Below the pieces are notes generated by a model that was not told where the DNA came from, did not search any database, and saw only the letters and a program-made list of their open reading frames with translations. This document shows, one piece after another, positions 5,992-10,642 of a stretch of DNA of 10,642 nt (its first letter is position 1; the number at the start of each line of letters is the position of its first letter). This stretch comes from Legionellaceae bacterium (GTDB lineage: Bacteria; Pseudomonadota; Gammaproteobacteria; Legionellales; Legionellaceae): positions 1-10,642 of the forward strand of contig JAHFRX010000042.1 of NCBI GenBank assembly GCA_023266075.1, in the 5' to 3' direction. A program made the translations under genes and the position numbers.

Positions 5992-6555
5992 ATGGAAACC
6001 ATTAAATCACTGAGGGGTCATCTCTTGATTGCAGTGCCCTCTATGTATGATGAAGGTTTTGAGCATTCAGTGATTTATGTGTGTGAGCATCAAGTACAAG
6101 GGGGGGTCGGGTTAATTATTAACAAACCCCTCGTTTATCCACTAGGCTTTATGTTTGATTTATTGAATATTGAGTCGACTTACACTGAGCAAAAAAATCG
6201 TCCCTTACTTTATGGTGGCCCGCTTCAACCAGAGCGTGGATTTGTGATTCATCGACCATGTGGTCATTGGAACTCAAGTTTATTATTGGAAGAAGATGTG
6301 ACGTTAACGACATCGAATGATATCATTCATGCGTTTGCAAAAAATCAAGGCCCTAAAGATGCGTTAGTTGCATTAGGTTTTGTGGGTTGGGAGCACGCGA
6401 AGTTGGAAAAAGAAATCATGGAAAATCGATGGCTGATATGTGATTATAAGCCCGAGTTGCTTTATGAAGTTCCTTTTGAAAAACGTTGGGAGTATGCTGC
6501 TTCAATCCTTGGCATCAATTTAACACAGCTCATTGAGGGTGGTGGGCATGCCTGA
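5992..6555 (+). CDS. yqgE: YqgE/AlgH family protein (UPF0301)
   Basis: A 187-residue cytoplasmic protein, the same length class as E. coli YqgE. Family landmarks are visible: S-L-R-G-H-L-L-I-A-V-P-S-M at 6-18, S-V-I-Y-V-C-E-H at 26-33, G-V-G-L-I-I-N-K-P at 38-46, and Y-G-G-P-L-Q-P-E-R-G-F-V-I-H at 74-87. Biochemical function is not established. The name AlgH comes from an alginate-regulation link in Pseudomonas. It heads the operon and overlaps ruvX by 8 bases, an arrangement conserved in many gammaproteobacteria. The start at ATG 5992 rather than GTG 5989 is chosen from Shine-Dalgarno spacing. Confidence 0.93.
   Translation: METIKSLRGHLLIAVPSMYDEGFEHSVIYVCEHQVQGGVGLIINKPLVYPLGFMFDLLNIESTYTEQKNRPLLYGGPLQPERGFVIHRPCGHWNSSLLLEEDVTLTTSNDIIHAFAKNQGPKDALVALGFVGWEHAKLEKEIMENRWLICDYKPELLYEVPFEKRWEYAASILGINLTQLIEGGGHA
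6535..6539 (+). promoter_or_regulatory. Ribosome binding site for ruvX inside the end of yqgE
   Basis: GAGGG ends 8 bases before ATG 6548. An in-frame TTG at 6533 overlaps this motif and is rejected as the start. Confidence 0.7.
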
Positions 6556-6976
6556 GCCTGTTTTCATGGGATTTGATTTTGGTTTAAGACGCATTGGTGT
6601 GGCCATTGGTCAGCGATTGACGGGGCGCGCAACGCCTTTGAGCACATTAAAAGCAGAGCAGGGCGTCCCGGACTGGAGTATTATTCGACAACTTTTATGT
6701 CAGTGGAAGCCGCATGCGTTGATTGTCGGTTTACCTACAGCGTTAGATGGCAGTGCGCTTTATACCACAGCGCTTGCTGCGAATTTTGCTGATGAGTTAA
6801 AACGGTTGAGTGGTTTGCCAACGCATTTGGTGGATGAGCGGCTATCGACTGTTGAGGCGAGATCGCAGTTGTTTGAGATGGGCGGATATCGTAAACTTAA
6901 AAAATCTGAAATTGATAGCTTGGCTGCATGCATTATTCTTGAGCAATGGTTGATTGGACACGAGGACGTTGTGTGA
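6548..6976 (+). CDS. ruvX: RuvX/YqgF family Holliday-junction-resolvase-like nuclease (pre-16S rRNA processing)
   Basis: A 142-residue protein with an RNase H-like fold, implicated in maturing the 5' end of pre-16S rRNA (YqgF) and, by fold, similar to Holliday junction resolvases. Visible motifs are F-D-F-G-L-R-R-I-G-V-A-I (9-20, first acidic residue Asp 10), A-L-I-V-G-L-P-T-A-L-D-G (57-68), V-D-E-R-L-S-T (95-101), and E-I-D-S-L-A-A-C-I-I-L-E (121-132, Asp 123). These are the usual acidic positions of the family. Start is ATG 6548, with the TGA of yqgE at 6553-6555 inside it (8-base overlap). Its own stop overlaps the GTG start of pyrB. The order yqgE-ruvX-pyrB is a familiar gammaproteobacterial arrangement. 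Confidence 0.93.
   Translation: MPEPVFMGFDFGLRRIGVAIGQRLTGRATPLSTLKAEQGVPDWSIIRQLLCQWKPHALIVGLPTALDGSALYTTALAANFADELKRLSGLPTHLVDERLSTVEARSQLFEMGGYRKLKKSEIDSLAACIILEQWLIGHEDVV
6962..6966 (+). promoter_or_regulatory. Ribosome binding site for the GTG start of pyrB
   Basis: GAGGA lies 6 bases before GTG 6973, within the ruvX coding end. It supports GTG 6973 over the upstream in-frame TTG at 6946. Confidence 0.7.
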
Positions 6977-7878
6977 ATCACTTTTTAAATATTCAGCAGT
7001 TAACTTCAGATGACGTATTAGCGCTGATTAAGCGCGCGCTTCACCTTAAAAAAGAAACACGCCATCCTCAGTTTGAGCAGCGCATCTTAGCCAATTTGTT
7101 TTATGAAAATAGTACGCGTACACGTGTAAGTTTTGAGCTTGCAGCTAAACGTATGGGTATGATAGTGATTAATTTGGATATTGCTCGTTCATCAGAATCA
7201 AAAGGTGAGGAAATACGCGATACTATCAAAACGCTTGGATCTATGGGTGTTGATGTGGCTGTTATTCGACATGTGGATGAGGGCTTACCACACACGATGG
7301 CTGAGTGCGCCCCATCTCATTTACACGTCATCAATGCAGGAGATGGGGCGCACGCTCATCCAACACAAGCCATGCTCGATTTTATGACCATTTTAGAATA
7401 TAAAACGAATCTTAGAGATTTAAAAATTGCATTAGTAGGCAATTTGAAGCATTCACGTGTTGCAAATTCATTGCAAGGGATGTGTCAATTATTGAACGTG
7501 AAATGTTTGAAGCTGGTGGCGCCTAGCGTGTGGTTACCATCGGATCCTATTTATGGTGAGATGACCTCTTCTTTAAAAGAAGGGCTAGAAGGAGCGGATG
7601 TGATTATTACGTTGAGAATGCAACGTGAACGATTTCTGACGACAGATTGTTTGAATCTCGCTGATTACCAGCGCGATTATCGTATTACAACGGCAAATTT
7701 AGCATTCGCAAAACCAGATGCGATAGTGATGCATCCTGGGCCTATCAATCGAGGTATTGAGATCGATAGCGATGTTGCAGATGGTGTTCAATCCTGTATT
7801 TGGCAACAAGTTCAAAATGGTGTTTGGATTCGCATGGCAATTATTGAACGATTATTGACGATCGCTAATAAAAAATAG
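6973..7878 (+). CDS. pyrB: Aspartate carbamoyltransferase, catalytic chain
   Basis: Catalyses carbamoyl phosphate plus L-aspartate to N-carbamoyl-aspartate, the first committed step of de novo pyrimidine synthesis, in the cytoplasm. It has 301 residues from GTG 6973, slightly shorter than E. coli PyrB. Motifs in order: S-T-R-T-R (47-51, carbamoyl-phosphate binding); S-S-E-S-K-G-E (73-79, the mobile Ser/Lys loop); D-G-A-H-A-H-P-T-Q-A (124-133); V-G-N-L-K-H-S-R-V-A (155-164); L-R-M-Q-R-E-R (214-220, aspartate side); and M-H-P-G-P-I-N-R-G-I-E-I (253-264). The key residues are therefore present and the enzyme looks intact. Its GTG overlaps the ruvX stop as GTGA, which favours translational coupling. 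No regulatory chain pyrI, no pyrR and no pyrC or pyrC-like gene follows. The next gene is an MFS transporter. Confidence 0.95.
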   Translation: MNHFLNIQQLTSDDVLALIKRALHLKKETRHPQFEQRILANLFYENSTRTRVSFELAAKRMGMIVINLDIARSSESKGEEIRDTIKTLGSMGVDVAVIRHVDEGLPHTMAECAPSHLHVINAGDGAHAHPTQAMLDFMTILEYKTNLRDLKIALVGNLKHSRVANSLQGMCQLLNVKCLKLVAPSVWLPSDPIYGEMTSSLKEGLEGADVIITLRMQRERFLTTDCLNLADYQRDYRITTANLAFAKPDAIVMHPGPINRGIEIDSDVADGVQSCIWQQVQNGVWIRMAIIERLLTIANKK

Positions 7879-7931
7879 TATACTGTCTGGGCTATGATAA
7901 ATAAAATATACCACGTTATTACGTCTACTAT

Positions 7932-7961
7932 TATCGGCTGATGCCGATACATACTTCTTTT
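7932..7961 (+). terminator. Candidate Rho-independent terminator after pyrB
   Basis: TATCGGC (7932-7938) and GCCGATA (7943-7949) form a perfect 7-bp stem with loop TGAT, starting 53 bases after the pyrB stop. A T-rich but interrupted tract (CTTCTTTT, ending 7961) follows a few bases later, with a further T-run at 7967-7973. The hairpin is clear; the tail is imperfect. Confidence 0.5.
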
Positions 7962-7976
7962 GACCATTTTTTTCCA

Positions 7977-7982
7977 TATAAT
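7977..7982 (+). promoter_or_regulatory. Perfect -10 box upstream of the MFS transporter
   Basis: TATAAT lies about 7 bases before a predicted start of transcription near 7989, leaving a ~19-base leader that contains the GAGG at 7999. The -35 region at normal spacing is poor (TTCTTT at 7955-7960), and the nearby TTGACC (7960-7965) is only 11 bases away. The T-run just upstream may help. Confidence 0.5.
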
Positions 7983-7998
7983 TTCAGTATTCTTGAAT

Positions 7999-8002
7999 GA
8001 GG
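7999..8002 (+). promoter_or_regulatory. Ribosome binding site fixing the MFS start at 8008
   Basis: GAGG ends 5 bases before ATG 8008. The frame is open upstream to TTG 7960, but that codon precedes the -10 box and has no ribosome binding site. Confidence 0.75.
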
Positions 8003-8007
8003 CAAGT

Positions 8008-9243
8008 ATGAAGCATCGCGTTTTACCTTGGTTAATGTGGTTGTTACCAGCATTATTTTTCGCTTATCAATTTATTCTACGTCTTTGGCCTGGGTTAATG
8101 ATGCAGTCTATTATGGCTCAATTTTCTATTGATGCAAGCCAGTTTGGATTATTGGCAGCGTGTTACTATTATGGTTATGCAGGGATGCAAATTCCAGTGG
8201 CTATCTTATTAGAGCGATACGGGCCGCGTCGAGTTGTGTGTGTATTTGCATTGTTGTGTGGTGTTGCCACATGGATGTTTACGTATACAACACACTTTTA
8301 TGTGGCGTTGTTTAGCCGTTTTTTAATTGGTGTTGGCTCGGCGGTAGGTTTTTTGGGGACGTCAAAAGTTATTTCAGAATGGTTTCCTAAGGAAACTTAT
8401 GCACGCATGGTGGGTTTTTCATTTACGTTTGGTCTCTTGGGCGCTATTTATGGTGGGAAGCCTGTCAGTATTTTGATTGAAACATATCATTGGCAAAATG
8501 TTGCCGTGGTTCTGGCAGTGGTTGCCGTGATCTTAAGTATATTGACGTTATTGATTTTACGTTCTCCAATACATGCAAAGCATCACGGAACGTTAAATGG
8601 ATTTGAGCGAAAGCATATTTATTCTATCTTATCCTCACCAAAGTTATGGGGTTTAGCGTGTGCAAATTTACTGATGGTTGGATCGTTGGAAGGATTTGCT
8701 GATGTGTGGGGTGTGCCTTATTTAATGGAGGCTTATCATTTACCTAAAGATAATGCGGCAGGTGTGATGTCGTTGATTTTCTTTGGTATGCTTTTTGGTG
8801 GGCCGATCCTTGCTTTTTGTAGTAAAAAAGTAAGTGAATATACGGTGATCTTGATCTGTGCATTAGGCATGGCTGCAATTTTTGGGTTGTTACTTGTTAA
8901 CCATACGTTTTCGATAGTGCTCCTTTCTGTGTTACTTTTTTTGATAGGTCTTTTATGTTGTTATCAGGTGATTGTATTTGCGGCGGGTGCTAAACTAGTC
9001 TCATTGTCAGAACTGAGTGTCACTGTTGCTTTTTTGAACTGTGTGAATATGTTGGGTGGTTCTTTTTTCCATACCATCATTGGTAAAATTATGGATTTTT
9101 ACTGGCAAGGTCAGCTCACTGCAAGTGGTTCACATGTGTACTCACAAAATGCTTTTCAACATGCTTTAGTGATGATTCCTATTTGTGCGCTATTCGGTGC
9201 TTTGATAATTATGTGTGTACGTTATTATTCAAAGAGGTCCTAA
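8008..9243 (+). CDS. MFS transporter, 12 predicted membrane helices, substrate unknown
   Basis: A 411-residue inner-membrane major facilitator protein. Hydrophobic segments lie at about residues 7-26, 46-69, 76-95, 98-120, 132-155, 163-185, 212-240, 250-271, 277-298, 300-327, 335-362 and 384-405, giving two six-helix halves with a basic loop between (about 186-211). The helix 2-3 loop reads L-L-E-R-Y-G-P-R-R, a variant of the family motif D-R-x-G-R-R. Helix 4 carries S-R-F-L-I-G-V-G-S-A-V-G-F. The N-terminal F-A-Y-Q-F-I-L-R-L-W-P-G and Y-Y-Y-G-Y-A-G-M-Q-I-P pattern is the kind I associate with transporters of intracellular gammaproteobacteria, but the substrate cannot be read from sequence. 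The start at ATG 8008 is set by GAGG 5 bases upstream. It probably has its own promoter, separated from pyrB by a hairpin. Its last 15 bases overlap the 3' end of the opposing yifB-like gene. Confidence 0.88.
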   Translation: MKHRVLPWLMWLLPALFFAYQFILRLWPGLMMQSIMAQFSIDASQFGLLAACYYYGYAGMQIPVAILLERYGPRRVVCVFALLCGVATWMFTYTTHFYVALFSRFLIGVGSAVGFLGTSKVISEWFPKETYARMVGFSFTFGLLGAIYGGKPVSILIETYHWQNVAVVLAVVAVILSILTLLILRSPIHAKHHGTLNGFERKHIYSILSSPKLWGLACANLLMVGSLEGFADVWGVPYLMEAYHLPKDNAAGVMSLIFFGMLFGGPILAFCSKKVSEYTVILICALGMAAIFGLLLVNHTFSIVLLSVLLFLIGLLCCYQVIVFAAGAKLVSLSELSVTVAFLNCVNMLGGSFFHTIIGKIMDFYWQGQLTASGSHVYSQNAFQHALVMIPICALFGALIIMCVRYYSKRS

Positions 9244-10642
9244 TGTTTGGCGATAAGACAAGGCTTGCTTTAAATCATTGGATGTCACACGTGTCTTGAA
9301 GTTACTATCAGCGATAGTTCTGGCAACTTTGAGGCATCGATGAAAGCCTCGCGTGGATAGCCTCAAACGTGATAGCGCGTGTGTTAAGAACGCATGCTCG
9401 TCAGTACCTAACTCACATCGGGCTTCACAATCTCGCGCAGATAAATGTGCATTTAAGCTGCCCTGACGTTTTAGTTGTGCCTGTTGTACTTCAGTAATGT
9501 GTGTTTTAACGTCTTCGCTTGTTTCTTGATCGTTGTAACAATTAAGTGTCAGTAATTCGCGTTGTGTAAGTGCTGAAACAGTGACTTGCATGTCAATCCT
9601 ATCAAGAATGGGACCCGATAATTTTTTTTGATAGCGATGCACTTGATCGGGCGAGCAAGTGCATTGAATCTCTTGATGTCCTTTGTAACCACAGGGGCAT
9701 GGATTCATTGCCGCAATGAGCTGAAATTTTGCAGGAAATTCCATTTGTATCGCCGCACGCGAAATACAAATACTCCCAGATTCGAGTGGTTCTCTTAATG
9801 TCTCGATGGTGCGTCGTTGAAATTCTGGAAACTCATCTAAAAACAAAACACCATGGTGTGCTAGTGATATTTCACCTGGTTTTGGTGGATTTCCACCACC
9901 AACTAACGCCACGTGAGAAGCGCTATGATGTGGTGCTCGAAAAGGAGGTGTCCGTAAATGCATCCACGGTGGGCTTTCACCATAAATTGAATGAATCACC
10001 GCATTTTCTATGGCTTGCTCTTCAGTTAACTCTGGCAAAAGTGTTGTAAAGCGTTTTGCAAGCATCGTTTTGCCACTGCCTGGTGGGCCAGAGAGGAGTA
10101 GACTGTGTCCACCCGATGCGGCGATTTTCATCGCGTTTTTAGCATGCTGCTGTCCTTTGATATCAGACCAATTCATTAGCGATGTGCTTTGGTGACGCGT
10201 GGAAATAGCCGTTATCGTACATAGGGGTGTTCCTAAACACAGATAGCTAGATACTTCACGGAGTGTTGTTGCAAGAAAAAGTTGCTCATAGTTCAGAATC
10301 GCTGCTTCTTCAGCGTTTGGAGATGCAATAATTAAAGTATGATGCTCATTTTTTGCAGCAAGTATCATAGGAATAATGGCATTTACACGATGAAGCTGCC
10401 CATTTAGCCCAAGCTCTGCTACGAACGCATGCGTTTCAAGAGCAAGTTTTGGAATTTGATTTGATGCTGCGAGAATACCGACTGCAATAGCCAAATCAAA
10501 CCCACTGCCAGTTTTAGGGATGTGTGCAGGTCTTAAGTTGACTGTAATTCGGCCCGCCGGGAAATCAAATTGACTGTTTATCAACGCACTTCGCACGCGA
10601 TCTTTGCTTTCTTTGACCGCTGTTTCAGGGAGGCCCACGATG
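9229..10642 (-). CDS. comM: YifB/ComM family AAA+ ATPase (Mg-chelatase-like), 5' end off the window
   Basis: The ring-forming AAA+ protein family whose Vibrio member ComM promotes branch migration of incoming DNA during natural transformation. About 470 residues are visible, and the usual first ~40 are missing. The visible part opens with I-V-G-L-P-E-T-A-V-K-E-S-K-D-R-V-R, which in the family lies inside the N-terminal Lon-protease-like domain, so GTG at 10638 is an internal valine and not the start. Numbering from that GTG: Walker A G-P-P-G-S-G-K-T at 184-191; F-R-A-P-H-H-S-A-S at 233-241; Walker B V-L-F-L-D-E-F at 264-270; sensor Asn 312 (M-N-P-C-P-C); paired cysteines 314, 316, 326 and 328, possibly zinc-binding; and L-S-G-P-I-L-D-R-I-D-M at 340-350, carrying a likely arginine finger. 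The C-terminal Mg-chelatase lid is complete. There is no frameshift in the visible part. It ends overlapping the MFS gene. Confidence 0.93.
   Translation of the reverse strand, partial: IVGLPETAVKESKDRVRSALINSQFDFPAGRITVNLRPAHIPKTGSGFDLAIAVGILAASNQIPKLALETHAFVAELGLNGQLHRVNAIIPMILAAKNEHHTLIIASPNAEEAAILNYEQLFLATTLREVSSYLCLGTPLCTITAISTRHQSTSLMNWSDIKGQQHAKNAMKIAASGGHSLLLSGPPGSGKTMLAKRFTTLLPELTEEQAIENAVIHSIYGESPPWMHLRTPPFRAPHHSASHVALVGGGNPPKPGEISLAHHGVLFLDEFPEFQRRTIETLREPLESGSICISRAAIQMEFPAKFQLIAAMNPCPCGYKGHQEIQCTCSPDQVHRYQKKLSGPILDRIDMQVTVSALTQRELLTLNCYNDQETSEDVKTHITEVQQAQLKRQGSLNAHLSARDCEARCELGTDEHAFLTHALSRLRLSTRGFHRCLKVARTIADSNFKTRVTSNDLKQALSYRQTLGPL

Noticed and set aside
6760..6981. A small minus-strand protein gene inside ruvX
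   Set aside because: It is antisense to well-conserved ruvX codons with no recognisable domain, so it is best explained as a shadow frame.
7960..7982. TTGACC (7960-7965) as the -35 partner of TATAAT (7977-7982)
   Set aside because: The spacing is 11 bases, too short for a sigma-70 promoter.
7960..8007. TTG 7960 as start of the MFS transporter
   Set aside because: It precedes the -10 box and has no ribosome binding site, whereas ATG 8008 has GAGG 5 bases upstream.
9229..10638. A complete yifB-like gene starting at GTG 10638
   Set aside because: Family members have about 40 more N-terminal residues ahead of the G-L-P-E-T-A-V motif, and the codon before the GTG is an in-frame Ile continuing to the window edge.

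Overview
The window reads as a chromosomal segment of a gammaproteobacterium, moderately AT-rich. The core genes (yqgE-ruvX-pyrB, dacB, a yifB/comM gene) fit that class. One gene product resembles a Dot/Icm-type secreted protein, and the MFS transporter is of a kind I associate with host-associated relatives. Together these suggest a member of the Legionellales (Legionella/Coxiella relatives). That placement is an inference from gene content, not a database match.

Layout. Positions 1-905 (+) hold the 3' end of a large repeat protein made of 87-residue Ig-like (putative Ig/He_PIG) domains. It faces 931-2478 (-), an unrecognised 515-residue protein with weak ankyrin-like segments and a Glu-rich then Arg-rich C-terminus, the effector candidate. 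Upstream of that gene, 2534-4327 (-) encodes a PBP4/DacB-type D-Ala-D-Ala carboxypeptidase with an extra C-terminal region. It sits 8 bases behind 4336-5862 (-), a membrane-anchored, FMN-binding glutamate-synthase-like protein. A 129-base divergent region (5863-5991) separates this pair from the (+) operon yqgE (5992-6555), ruvX (6548-6976) and pyrB (6973-7878), whose genes overlap by 8 and 4 bases. After a hairpin and a perfect -10 box, an MFS transporter follows (8008-9243, +). It overlaps tail-to-tail by 15 bases with a yifB/comM-like AAA+ ATPase gene (9229-10642, -), whose 5' end lies outside the window.

How the genes fit together. The yqgE-ruvX-pyrB cluster is ordinary housekeeping (unknown-function YqgE, RuvX/YqgF nuclease-fold protein, pyrimidine synthesis). 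The gltB-like/dacB pair probably forms one transcript from a promoter at about 5897-5925. The effector candidate seems to have its own promoter, with a perfect -35 box overlapping the dacB stop codon and a 16-bp inverted repeat between -35 and -10, so it may be regulated separately. I found no clearly new multi-gene system. The items most worth a second look are the effector candidate with its operator-like promoter, the odd DacB (C-terminal extension and an Asp where Asn is usual), and the lone membrane-tethered GltB-type domain. No tRNA, rRNA, CRISPR array or insertion sequence was seen. No gene-free stretch exceeds 130 bases.
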